Shown: positions 8,247 to 15,298 of the stretch, one piece after another
Layout of the letters: each line of letters begins with the position of its first letter
Position numbering within the stretch: the stretch's first letter is position 1
Assembly: GCA_964405755.1 (NCBI GenBank)
Contig: CAYOPF010000024.1
Location: 1 to 26,134 of the forward strand
Direction of reading: 5' to 3'
Source: GWF2-33-9 sp964405755
Lineage (GTDB): Bacteria > Bacteroidota > Ignavibacteria > Kapaibacteriales > UBA2268
Length of the DNA stretch: 26,134 nucleotides
Program-made: the position numbers and the translations under genes
Notes under the pieces: model-generated
Told to the model about the DNA's origin: nothing
The model's database searches: none
Seen by the model: only the letters and a program-made list of their open reading frames with translations

Positions 8247-9638
8247 ATGTCTTATCGTATCGAAAAAGATACAATGGGTGAAATTCAAGTTCCAGACGAA
8301 TTTTACTACGGAGCACAATCCGCTCGTTCGTTAATACATTTTGCGATTGGTATTGAAAGAATGCCCAGAGAAATTATCCGTGCTTTTGGTATTTTGAAAA
8401 AAGCCGCTTCTATCGTTAACCATGATTTAGGCAAATTATCGGACGAAAAGAAGAATCTTATTGTCCAAGCTTGCGATGAAGTTATCGAAGGTAAATTAGA
8501 TTCTCATTTTCCTCTTTCAATTTGGCAAACCGGAAGTGGAACTCAAACCAATATGAATGCAAATGAAGTTATTTCCAATCGTGCTATACAAATTTCCGGC
8601 GGGGAAATGGGCTCCAAGAAACCAATTCACCCCAACGACGATGTAAATAAATCCCAAAGCTCCAACGATACATTTCCCACTGCTATGCATATTGCCGCTG
8701 CCGAACAAATTGTGAACCATCTCATTCCATCTATAACCAAACTTCGTGATACTTTACATCAAAAAGCTTTGGAATTCCACCATATCATCAAGGTGGGACG
8801 TACTCACCTTCAGGATGCGGTTCCTTTAACTTTGGGACAAGAGTTTTCCGGTTATGTTCAACAGCTCAACATGGCATTGGAACGCCTTCACATTGTTCTT
8901 CCGGGTATTTTCGAACTCGCTATAGGCGGAACTGCTGTCGGAACAGGCCTCAACACTCATCCTTTGTTTGCCGAGAAAACCGCTTCGGTCATTTCCGAAT
9001 TAACAGGACTTCCTTTCGTTTCCGCTCCGAACAAATTCGAAGCATTAGCAGCCCACGACGCTTTAGTTTTTGCCCACGGCGCTTTAAAATCGGTCGCAAC
9101 TGCTTTCATGAAAATCGCTAACGACATCCGTTGGCTCGCTTCCGGTCCGCGTTGTGGCATAGGAGAATTAAATATACCCGAAAACGAACCCGGTTCGTCT
9201 ATTATGCCTGGAAAAGTAAATCCTACTCAATCAGAAGCAATGACTATGGTTGCAATTCAAGTCATTTCCAATGACGTTGCAGTCAATTTCGCTGGTGCTT
9301 CGGGCAATTTCGAATTAAATGTATTCAAACCCGTTCTCATTTACAATCTTTTACAAAGCGTTCGCCTTCTTTCCGATTCTGCTTTGATGTTCAACGAACA
9401 TTGTGCGGTCGGAATTGAACCAAATCGGGACAAAATCGACTTCTATTTGCACAATACTCTTATGTCTGTAACCGCTTTGAATCCATTTATAGGTTACGAC
9501 AATTCCGCTAAAATCGCTAAACATGCACATCGGAATAATTTAACTTTAAAACAAGCCGCTTTGGAATTAAAATTGCTCACAGAAGAAGAATTTGATCGTT
9601 ATGTTCGTCCAGAAAATATGACTGGACCTTCAGAATAA
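8247..9638 (+). CDS. fumC: Class II fumarate hydratase
   Basis: Iron-free tetrameric fumarase converting fumarate and malate in the TCA cycle. The 463-residue length is typical. Recognised motifs are QTGSGTQTNMNANEVI, the HPNDDVNKSQSSNDTFPTAMH block, VGRTHLQDAVPLTLGQE and the family signature GSSIMPGKVNPTQSEAM, whose first serine is in the catalytic loop. It follows the ligase gene by 12 nt and is closed by a strong terminator. Base use is unlike its neighbours: it is visibly GC-richer, and of 16 arginine codons 10 are CGT, 2 CGC, 2 CGG and 2 AGA, whereas the neighbouring genes and rpsA mostly use AGA and CGA. Recent acquisition or strong translational selection could explain this. Confidence 0.96.
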   Translation: MSYRIEKDTMGEIQVPDEFYYGAQSARSLIHFAIGIERMPREIIRAFGILKKAASIVNHDLGKLSDEKKNLIVQACDEVIEGKLDSHFPLSIWQTGSGTQTNMNANEVISNRAIQISGGEMGSKKPIHPNDDVNKSQSSNDTFPTAMHIAAAEQIVNHLIPSITKLRDTLHQKALEFHHIIKVGRTHLQDAVPLTLGQEFSGYVQQLNMALERLHIVLPGIFELAIGGTAVGTGLNTHPLFAEKTASVISELTGLPFVSAPNKFEALAAHDALVFAHGALKSVATAFMKIANDIRWLASGPRCGIGELNIPENEPGSSIMPGKVNPTQSEAMTMVAIQVISNDVAVNFAGASGNFELNVFKPVLIYNLLQSVRLLSDSALMFNEHCAVGIEPNRDKIDFYLHNTLMSVTALNPFIGYDNSAKIAKHAHRNNLTLKQAALELKLLTEEEFDRYVRPENMTGPSE

Positions 9639-9668
9639 CATGCCTACAACCTCTCTTTAAATGATAAT

Positions 9669-9715
9669 AAGATTGATTCAGCTGTTTTTAAACAAAAAGC
9701 GAATCAATCTTTTTT
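9669..9715 (+). terminator. Intrinsic terminator after fumC
   Basis: An 11-bp stem AAGATTGATTC (9669-9679) / GAATCAATCTT (9701-9711), extended inside by GCT/AGC, followed by a T-run to 9715. It lies 31 nt past the fumC stop. Confidence 0.88.
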
Positions 9716-9810
9716 ATTTATAGACCCTTTTATTATATATTTGGATGATAATAAAATGTATCAAACTAAATATATAATAAATAAATACAAATATTACAAA
9801 GATTAATTTC

Positions 9811-9936
9811 AACGTGAAACAATGTGATACAAACGTGAATCAATGGGAAGCAAACCTAAAGTAAAATGACGTCCTTTTAACTCAAAAGGAAGGCAAAACA
9901 ATTCAAAAGGAAGGCAACGTGAGTCTAAAATATTCA
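9811..9936 (+). repeat. Degenerate 21-bp tandem repeat array
   Basis: Six successive 21-nt units begin at 9811, 9832, 9853, 9874, 9895 and 9916. Units 1, 2 and 6 start with AACGTGA. Units 4 and 5 share TCAAAAGGAAGGC. Units 1 and 2 share the CAATG core. Frame 1 across the array reads as seven-residue repeats (NVKQCDT, NVNQWEA, TQKEGKT, IQKEGNV) but has a TAA in unit 3 and no start codon, so it is not a functional gene. Together with the terminator upstream this accounts for most of the 358-bp gap 9639-9996. Confidence 0.65.
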
Positions 9937-9966
9937 TTTATAATTAATAATTGAATAAATATTATA

Positions 9967-9974
9967 TAATTTTG
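9967..9974 (+). promoter_or_regulatory. -7 box (TAATTTTG) upstream of the lipoprotein gene
   Basis: TAATTTTG ends 22 nt before the ATG at 9997, the same spacing as at several other genes in the window. Confidence 0.5.
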
Positions 9975-9996
9975 TATAAAAATAATTTGGATTTAT

Positions 9997-10251
9997 ATGA
10001 AAAATAACAAAAAAAACATGATAATATTATATATATTATCAATTCTGATTTGTTCTTGTAGCAGCACAACAATAAATGACTCAGAAATGGAGGACATTTT
10101 AGTAAATATGCCTAAAATTAATCCATGTATGATTCAATCTGATAGTATTTCGTATGCAAATTGGCTTAACCGAAAACTCCCTGATGGTAAAAGTATTATC
10201 GAATCCATCAATTTAATCCTAATTGATAAAAATTCAACAAATAAGGATTAA
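9997..10251 (+). CDS. Short lipoprotein (first segment of the interrupted gene)
   Basis: The part that can still be translated: 84 residues with a basic N-terminus (MKNNKKN), a hydrophobic stretch and a lipobox-like ILICSC, followed by a short polar chain. It has its own promoter box and ATG. It may be made as a short lipoprotein, or the gene may be dead. Confidence 0.5.
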   Translation: MKNNKKNMIILYILSILICSCSSTTINDSEMEDILVNMPKINPCMIQSDSISYANWLNRKLPDGKSIIESINLILIDKNSTNKD

Positions 10252-10275
10252 ACAATAAATAAATTGCATGCAATT

Positions 10276-10587
10276 ATGACTAAAATTGGTTTTAAATCAA
10301 GATATGGACACACGGGTGGATATCTTGGTGAGATGGATAAAATCCTTTTTGGGCAACAACCGAATCAAAAGGACATGGCTCTTTCTGATTTTATGTGGAT
10401 TTTTAGTAATAATCATGCAAGAAAATTTGGTCCATACCCCAAATCAAAGTATTTTATGTGGATTGCATCTATAAGTCGTGAAAAAGGAATCTCTCATAAC
10501 TATATTTCATTTTCAAAAGCAAGAGATACACTTGTAAAATACTTCACTTTACATTCAAATGCCAAAAATATGGGTCCTTATGATTAA
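10276..10587 (+). CDS. Middle segment of the interrupted lipoprotein gene
   Basis: Begins at the first plausible ATG after the first stop (103 codons) and is in the same frame as the segments before and after. No Shine-Dalgarno is seen upstream. The sequence is rich in aromatic and basic residues (DFMWIFSNNHARKFG, KYFMWIASIS). No family was recognised. More likely a fragment than a separate gene. Confidence 0.35.
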   Translation: MTKIGFKSRYGHTGGYLGEMDKILFGQQPNQKDMALSDFMWIFSNNHARKFGPYPKSKYFMWIASISREKGISHNYISFSKARDTLVKYFTLHSNAKNMGPYD

Positions 10588-10673
10588 AAAAATAAGATAA
10601 ATGATGCAAATACAAGTTCGGGCGATCACGATGGTAAAGCAATTATTATATTATATTGATAAAAGGAGATAAA

Positions 10674-11201
10674 ATGAAAACATTATTAGCAATATTAGGT
10701 ATATTTATTATTACATTTAATATAAAAATATATTCTCAAGATGTAAAATCATATATAAATGTACAAATTGAAGGCGAAAACAAGTTAATAACAGGCAATT
10801 ATAAAGTAGAAGAACTCCAATGGGCAAGAATAGAAAATCCCCAGCTTCCGGAAAGAGCCACAATTGGTTTGTTAACAGATTCTCCCAACAAGAAATTACC
10901 TTTCGATATAGCATTTATAGTTGCAAATATGTCGGGAGGAGATATTATTGAAGGAGAATACCAAGCAATCAAAGTAATAGGAGATGTTCCACAATTTGCT
11001 TTGGGCAAAAATGAAGGATTTATGACAATAGTCGTTAATAATTTAGATATTCCCAGAAACGAATACTATTCTTCCGAAGGAAAATTTATAATAAATAAAG
11101 TATCAGAAAGCAATATCGAAGGAGAATTTGATATTTCCCTTATAAGTTCAAAGAATTTTAGTACAATTTATGCAAAAGGAACATTTAAAATAGTATTATA
11201 A
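10674..11201 (+). CDS. Small exported protein of unknown function
   Basis: Starts at the ATG at 10674, which has AAGGAG (10663-10668) at good spacing, rather than the in-frame ATG at 10656. The 175-residue product has a signal peptide (MKTLLAILGIFIITFNIKIYSQ, residues 1 to about 22) and a mature part of alternating beta strands (FDISLISSKN and YAKGTFKIVL near the end). No catalytic motif is visible. Lipocalin-like or jelly-roll folds would fit the pattern, but this is a guess. It follows the interrupted lipoprotein gene by 14 nt and probably shares its promoter. It converges with pgsA, whose stop is only 4 nt away. Confidence 0.7.
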   Translation: MKTLLAILGIFIITFNIKIYSQDVKSYINVQIEGENKLITGNYKVEELQWARIENPQLPERATIGLLTDSPNKKLPFDIAFIVANMSGGDIIEGEYQAIKVIGDVPQFALGKNEGFMTIVVNNLDIPRNEYYSSEGKFIINKVSESNIEGEFDISLISSKNFSTIYAKGTFKIVL

Positions 11202-11205
11202 AAAA

Positions 11206-11760
11206 TTATTTTGCACGAAGATAATCGTAAAGGGTCCAAATTGTTATTAAAACGATAGCAAACATCATCAAATCGTAGTAAAATGAATGTAATAATACAT
11301 TAAAATAGGACGAAATGGATGAATCCGGAAAAGAATTCATCCAAACAATCATCACAAGGGAGGAAAATATAAATATCATTTGAAACATCGTCTTTAGTTT
11401 TGCCCCAAAAGAAGTTATAATGGGATTATTTAAATTCGTTCTCATGAAAGTTGTAATCAAATCCCTTCCAATAATAATCAAAAGCATCCAAAGCGGAATC
11501 AAATCGAGCAAAACGAAGGATAAAAATGCCGAAATAGTAAGGAATTTATCGGCAAGCGGATCCAGAAATTTCCCTAACTTACTTGAAAGATTATATTTTC
11601 GAGCAAAATATCCATCAAAATAATCAGTAATCGACCCAAAAACAAACAAAATGAGGGCAATAAACTGCAAAAATGGGTCATTAGAAATAAAAAACATAAA
11701 AAAGAAAAACGAAATGACTAATCTTGACATGCTAAGGATATTAGGAAGAGTCATTTTCAT
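11206..11760 (-). CDS. pgsA: CDP-diacylglycerol--glycerol-3-phosphate 3-phosphatidyltransferase
   Basis: Inner-membrane enzyme that makes phosphatidylglycerophosphate, the committed step to phosphatidylglycerol and cardiolipin. The CDP-alcohol phosphatidyltransferase signature DG-x2-AR-x8-G-x3-D-x3-D is complete: D49, G50, A53, R54, G63, D67 and D71. Several hydrophobic helices surround it, and the 184-residue length is typical. The motif fixes the family; the PgsA assignment over other CDP-alcohol transferases rests on the short length and the DYFDGYFARKYN context. The ATG directly follows the tpiA stop with no gap, so the genes are cotranslated. Confidence 0.87.
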   Translation of the reverse strand: MKMTLPNILSMSRLVISFFFFMFFISNDPFLQFIALILFVFGSITDYFDGYFARKYNLSSKLGKFLDPLADKFLTISAFLSFVLLDLIPLWMLLIIIGRDLITTFMRTNLNNPIITSFGAKLKTMFQMIFIFSSLVMIVWMNSFPDSSISSYFNVLLHSFYYDLMMFAIVLITIWTLYDYLRAK

Positions 11761-12528
11761 CTATTTTCCTTGAAAAGAGAGGTCAATAGCAGTTTTAATG
11801 ATGTTAAGAAATTGCGGAACTTTCAAAGAAGCACCTCCGATGAGCCCACCGGAAACATTTTTGGTCTCCAAAATATCCTTTGCATTGCCATCGTTCATAC
11901 TTCCGCCGTATAAAATCTTTAGATTTACGCCAAAATGACTAAAAAGGAAATTATTTATCCATAGATGGGTTTCCTCGATTTGCTTATTGGTGGCATTTAA
12001 TCCCGTTCCAATAGCCCAGACAGGTTCGTATGCAATAATTATCTTCGAAAGGAGATCTTTCGGAACTTGATGGAGCAAATTTAATTGATTTTCGAGCACC
12101 TGGAAAGTTTGATTTGCCTCCCTTTGCGACAATGTTTCACCAATACAAAATATTGGAATCAAATTATGATTCAAAGCGGTGTTAATTTTCTTTAAAAGAA
12201 TTTCATTATCTTCGAAAAAGAACTGACGACGTTCACTATGGCCCAAAATTACATATTCGCAGGCGGCACCGAGCAACATAAAGGGGGAAATCTCACCTGT
12301 AAAGGCGCCCTTCGATTCGTAATGCATGTTCTGAGCACCCAAATGGAACAAATTATGATCCAAAAGGGGTTTAATCGGATGCAGATTGGTGAAAGGAACA
12401 CATAAAAGAACGTCAATATTTTCTAGATTGAGATTCGAAAGATGCGATTTCAGTTCATTTACAAAAGAAATTGCCTCGTTCGAGGTAAAATTCATTTTCC
12501 AATTACCTGCTATCAGATACTTTTTCAT
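11761..12528 (-). CDS. tpiA: Triosephosphate isomerase
   Basis: Interconverts dihydroxyacetone phosphate and glyceraldehyde-3-phosphate in glycolysis. The TIM-barrel motifs are all present: N9 and K11 in GNWKMN, catalytic H97 in ILGHSERR, catalytic base E168 in AYEPVWAIGTG, and the phosphate loop YGGSMN followed by GGLIGGASL. The 255-residue length is normal. The start codon lies inside the end of lptC (26-nt overlap) and the stop abuts pgsA. Since DHAP feeds glycerol-3-phosphate, its place beside pgsA makes metabolic sense, although GpsA itself is 12 kb away. Confidence 0.97.
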   Translation of the reverse strand: MKKYLIAGNWKMNFTSNEAISFVNELKSHLSNLNLENIDVLLCVPFTNLHPIKPLLDHNLFHLGAQNMHYESKGAFTGEISPFMLLGAACEYVILGHSERRQFFFEDNEILLKKINTALNHNLIPIFCIGETLSQREANQTFQVLENQLNLLHQVPKDLLSKIIIAYEPVWAIGTGLNATNKQIEETHLWINNFLFSHFGVNLKILYGGSMNDGNAKDILETKNVSGGLIGGASLKVPQFLNIIKTAIDLSFQGK

Positions 12529-13063
12529 ATTTTACACCACTAACTTTAATAATTTTATAATAAGAGAAATTTAAATCAGATTCAAATCCATATCCGTTGA
12601 TTATTTCTGAAGGAGTAGTAACTTTAATTGCTTCATTGGTAAATACAATTTGCTTGTCGTTGCTCCAATTCAACCTGGAAGTTTCTAATTTCACTTTGGC
12701 GCTATCCGACCAGACAACAACCTTGCCCCAAGCAATCATATCTTTGGTATTATCATCAATAGAAGCATTATCAGAAGTAAGTTTACTAAGTCTTTTTCCA
12801 GAAAATTTAGAAAAATATTCAACAACAACATTTCCAATCAATTTAGTTTGTTGCGAATTGAAATAGATTTCGGCTCTATCTGAAGTTAAAATGGCTTTGG
12901 TCCATTCATCTTCGAAAAAATTAACTTTGATGAAATTTGCTAATTGATCGGGTTTGACTGTAGCCTCTTCTTCTAAAGCTTTTTGATACTCAATAGAATC
13001 ACCCCCACAAGCAGTAAAAACTATGGGAATAAGAAAAATCAATATTAAGTATCTTATTTTCAA
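12503..13063 (-). CDS. lptC: LPS export ABC transporter periplasmic protein LptC
   Basis: Part of the periplasmic bridge that moves LPS to the outer membrane. The 186-residue product has a short hydrophobic N-terminus ending in a lipobox (IVFTAC, C19), so it is a lipoprotein-type LptC as in many Bacteroidota. The body shows the OstA/LptC beta-jellyroll pattern: LTSDRAEIYFNSQQTKLIGNVVVEYF, in parts, then LTSDNASIDDNTKDMIAWGKVVV and LETSRLNWSND. The start must be TTG at 13063. The frame upstream contains no ATG or GTG before the kdsA stop. It lies 24 nt downstream of kdsA and overlaps tpiA by 26 nt. Confidence 0.82.
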   Translation of the reverse strand: MKIRYLILIFLIPIVFTACGGDSIEYQKALEEEATVKPDQLANFIKVNFFEDEWTKAILTSDRAEIYFNSQQTKLIGNVVVEYFSKFSGKRLSKLTSDNASIDDNTKDMIAWGKVVVWSDSAKVKLETSRLNWSNDKQIVFTNEAIKVTTPSEIINGYGFESDLNFSYYKIIKVSGVKYEKVSDSR

Positions 13064-13087
13064 ATGAATACCAGAATAAATACAAAT

Positions 13088-13858
13088 TTATAAATTTTTT
13101 ACAAATTTATCCAATTTAATCATAGAGTTGATGAAATCACTTGCTTTTTCCAAAGGTAATTGAGTTTCCTTATCCGAAGCAGCTTGACTTGGATTAGGAT
13201 GAGTTTCGAAGAAAAGGCCGTCAATACCAACTGCTACAGCAGCACGAGCTAAATCTGTAATGAATTCCGAATAGCCACCAGATTCGTTGCCAATTGCGGG
13301 CTTTTGCAAACTGTGTGTTGCGTCATAGACTATTTTGTATCCCGCTTGAGAAAGTATAATTAAACTTCTGAAATCGACAACTAAATCATTATATCCAAAG
13401 AAAGTCCCTCTTTCAGTGATCCAAACTTGTTTATTGCCAGTTGTTTCAACTTTCTTAGCAGCATTTATCAAAACATTAGGAGATGCAAATTGTCCCTTTT
13501 TAATATTTACAATCTTGCCTGTTTCCCCTGCGGCAATCAAAATATCGGTTTGACGGCAAAGAAAAGCTGGAATTTGTAATATATCAACAAATTTGCTTGC
13601 TAAGTTTGCTTCTTCCACAGAATGGATATCGGTGAGAACCTGAAGGTTATATTTCCTTTGGATTTCGGAAAGCCACTCTAAAGCAATTTCGTCGCCAACT
13701 CCCGAAAAAGAATTAACACTGGTACGGTTAGCTTTTCTATAAGACGCTTTGAAAATAATATCAGTTTGCAAAGTTTCTGCAACACTTTTTAATTCAGTTG
13801 CAACATTATCGAGCAATTCCCAAGATTCTGCCAAACAAGGACCAGCAATAAAAAACAT
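13088..13858 (-). CDS. kdsA: 3-deoxy-8-phosphooctulonate synthase (KDO-8-P synthase)
   Basis: Condenses arabinose-5-phosphate with phosphoenolpyruvate to KDO-8-phosphate for the LPS core. The 256-residue TIM barrel starts directly at FIAGPCLAES and contains FKASYRKANRTS, LTDIH, the IPAFLCRQTD block, TERGTFFGYNDLVVDFRS and YDATHSLQKP. The metal-dependent form is indicated: C8 in GPC (Asn in the metal-free E. coli enzyme), with H182, E218 and D229 as the other ligands. A -7 box sits in the 38-bp gap before it. It leads the kdsA-lptC-tpiA-pgsA block. Confidence 0.95.
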   Translation of the reverse strand: MFFIAGPCLAESWELLDNVATELKSVAETLQTDIIFKASYRKANRTSVNSFSGVGDEIALEWLSEIQRKYNLQVLTDIHSVEEANLASKFVDILQIPAFLCRQTDILIAAGETGKIVNIKKGQFASPNVLINAAKKVETTGNKQVWITERGTFFGYNDLVVDFRSLIILSQAGYKIVYDATHSLQKPAIGNESGGYSEFITDLARAAVAVGIDGLFFETHPNPSQAASDKETQLPLEKASDFINSMIKLDKFVKNL

Positions 13859-13879
13859 AAGTTACACTTTTTAAAAATT

Positions 13880-13887
13880 CAAAATTA
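13880..13887 (-). promoter_or_regulatory. -7 box (TAATTTTG) for the kdsA operon
   Basis: TAATTTTG on the minus strand ends 21 nt before the kdsA ATG, within the 38-bp gap to the phosphodiesterase gene. ATTG lies about 15 nt further upstream. Confidence 0.5.
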
Positions 13888-13896
13888 AAAAAAAAT

Positions 13897-15123
13897 TTAT
13901 TTCAATATGTGTTCGATTTTTTGTAAATCTCCGTCAATTTCATGATTTATGTCAAAATTAAATATTTTGCATAAAAGTGGATAGACATCTATATTCCTAA
14001 GTCCAATCGAGCTGTAGGATTGTTTGAAGTCTGGTCCAACAGCAAAAAAAATACCCTGCATTTCCAAACAACGGTTATCAAATCCATGTGTGGCAACATA
14101 TTTTTTATCCCATTCTGTCTTTTCGGTGAATATCCAACCGCAATCAGCAATTACCACGTATTTGCCTAAACGGGAGGTTGGACCAACTGAAAATATTTTT
14201 GGCAAACTATCGCTATGATAAAATCTGTAGTTTTGTGAATGTTTAGATAGGGATATTCTTACTGAATCATCGTATCCAGGTTTAGGATAAACTAAGAGGC
14301 ATGAACTGTTGTTAATGATGTCGGCGTAGTAAGCCGGGAAGAGATTTTTCGTATTAATTACTGTATTGATATTGAAATCTTTCATTCCATGATCGGAAAG
14401 AATTATTATATTGGTAGATTTTAGGATATTTCTACTTTCTAAGCCTTTTATCATGTAATTGATCACAGAATCTAATTCTGCAAGTTTCTTATTTAGTTCA
14501 CTCGAATTAGTTCCATTACTATGTCCGAATGAGTCTGGGGAATCAAAGTATAATGTTATGAAAGCAGGTCTGAGCTTTTCAGGTAAATCAATCCATGAAA
14601 AGACACCATTTACACGCTTCAAATAATCCCGTTTATGTTCATATTTTTCAAAATAATTTGGGTTTCTGGAAGAGTCATTCAAATCACTCGACGGCCAAAA
14701 ATATGAAGCAGATACAACATTGTTTTTTTTGCAAGTTAGCCAAAAGGGTTCACCATAGTACCATTTTGGATCAGCTGCTACTTTAGAACCTATTGAATAA
14801 ATTTCATTGGAATTGGTGTCGATAAATTTATTTGCAACAATTCCATGATTGGTTGGGTAAAGACCAGTAATAATGGATATATGATTTGGGAATGTTGATG
14901 AAGGAAAAACAGGTTGTAGGTAAGCTGCCCTAACTCCATCTTTTGCAATTTTTGCAAGTGTTGGCGTAACGCCACGATCGAGATAATCATAACGAAACCC
15001 GTCCAAGGATATCAATATTGTTGTGTTAGGTTTTTGCTTATCTGAGGAAACACAAAATTGGAGCGAGGTTAGAATTATTATTGTATAAATAGAAACAAGT
15101 TTGAGCAAATATATTTTTTTCAT
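13897..15123 (-). CDS. Exported type I phosphodiesterase / nucleotide pyrophosphatase
   Basis: Alkaline-phosphatase superfamily enzyme of the NPP/ENPP group, which cleaves phosphodiester or pyrophosphate bonds outside the cytoplasm. The product has 408 residues and a lipobox-like signal ending LQFC24. The two-zinc site is complete: D41 in LDGFRYDY, nucleophile T77 in FPSSTFPNH, D194 in YFDSPDSFGH (with H201), D244 and H245 in LSDHGM, and H346 in ATHGFDN. The PDSFGH motif and GLYPTNHGI are NPP-like. The substrate (nucleotide sugars, lysophospholipids or other) cannot be assigned from sequence. It diverges from rpsA. Confidence 0.88.
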   Translation of the reverse strand: MKKIYLLKLVSIYTIIILTSLQFCVSSDKQKPNTTILISLDGFRYDYLDRGVTPTLAKIAKDGVRAAYLQPVFPSSTFPNHISIITGLYPTNHGIVANKFIDTNSNEIYSIGSKVAADPKWYYGEPFWLTCKKNNVVSASYFWPSSDLNDSSRNPNYFEKYEHKRDYLKRVNGVFSWIDLPEKLRPAFITLYFDSPDSFGHSNGTNSSELNKKLAELDSVINYMIKGLESRNILKSTNIIILSDHGMKDFNINTVINTKNLFPAYYADIINNSSCLLVYPKPGYDDSVRISLSKHSQNYRFYHSDSLPKIFSVGPTSRLGKYVVIADCGWIFTEKTEWDKKYVATHGFDNRCLEMQGIFFAVGPDFKQSYSSIGLRNIDVYPLLCKIFNFDINHEIDGDLQKIEHILK

Positions 15124-15215
15124 AAAAAATTCAAAAAAGAGAATTTTAAATTACAAAAAAATATTAAAAATATGTGAAAAATATATAAGATAGTTAATAA
15201 TTTAATGATTTTTAG

Positions 15216-15223
15216 TAATTTTG
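15216..15223 (+). promoter_or_regulatory. -7 box (TAATTTTG) upstream of rpsA
   Basis: TAATTTTG ends 75 nt before the rpsA ATG, far more than the 18-30 nt seen at other genes here. This implies a leader of roughly 70 nt. Confidence 0.5.
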
Positions 15224-15259
15224 CATTTCTATAATTAACTAATGTTTAACTAAACCAAA

Positions 15260-15282
15260 TGGTGTTCACTCCGATGACACCA
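15260..15282 (+). promoter_or_regulatory. rpsA leader hairpin
   Basis: TGGTGT (15260-15265) pairs with ACACCA (15277-15282). The stem is extended by CA/TG with one bulged T and has a CTCCGA loop. It ends 5 nt before AAGGAG (15288-15293). Two copies of TTAACTAA (15235-15242 and 15246-15253) lie just upstream. The position suits control of rpsA translation, by analogy with S1 autoregulation in E. coli. Confidence 0.45.
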
Positions 15283-15298
15283 CAAAAAAGGAGCCACA

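Larger units (their letters stand above)
9997..10659 (+). pseudogene. Lipoprotein gene interrupted by two in-frame stops
   Basis: One reading frame runs from 9997 to 10659 with TAA at 10249-10251 and again at 10585-10587. Without these the product would be about 220 residues: a lipoprotein signal (SILICSC), a middle region (TKIGFKSRYGHTGGYLGEMD, SNNHARKFGPYPKS) and a C-terminus (SSGDHDGKAIIILY). The middle part has no ribosome site of its own and its only starts are poor. The third part has no start codon. The full frame would stop 3 nt before the AAGGAG of the next gene, as expected of an originally intact operon gene. No frameshift is needed, only two nonsense codons. The family is not recognised. 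Sequencing error or stop readthrough are less likely alternatives. Confidence 0.6.

Noticed and set aside
9811..9936. CRISPR array
   Set aside because: The repeat is only 21 nt in period with no spacers, units diverge strongly, and no cas genes are nearby.
9811..9960. A small repeat protein encoded in frame 1
   Set aside because: There is a TAA in the third unit and no start codon or ribosome site.
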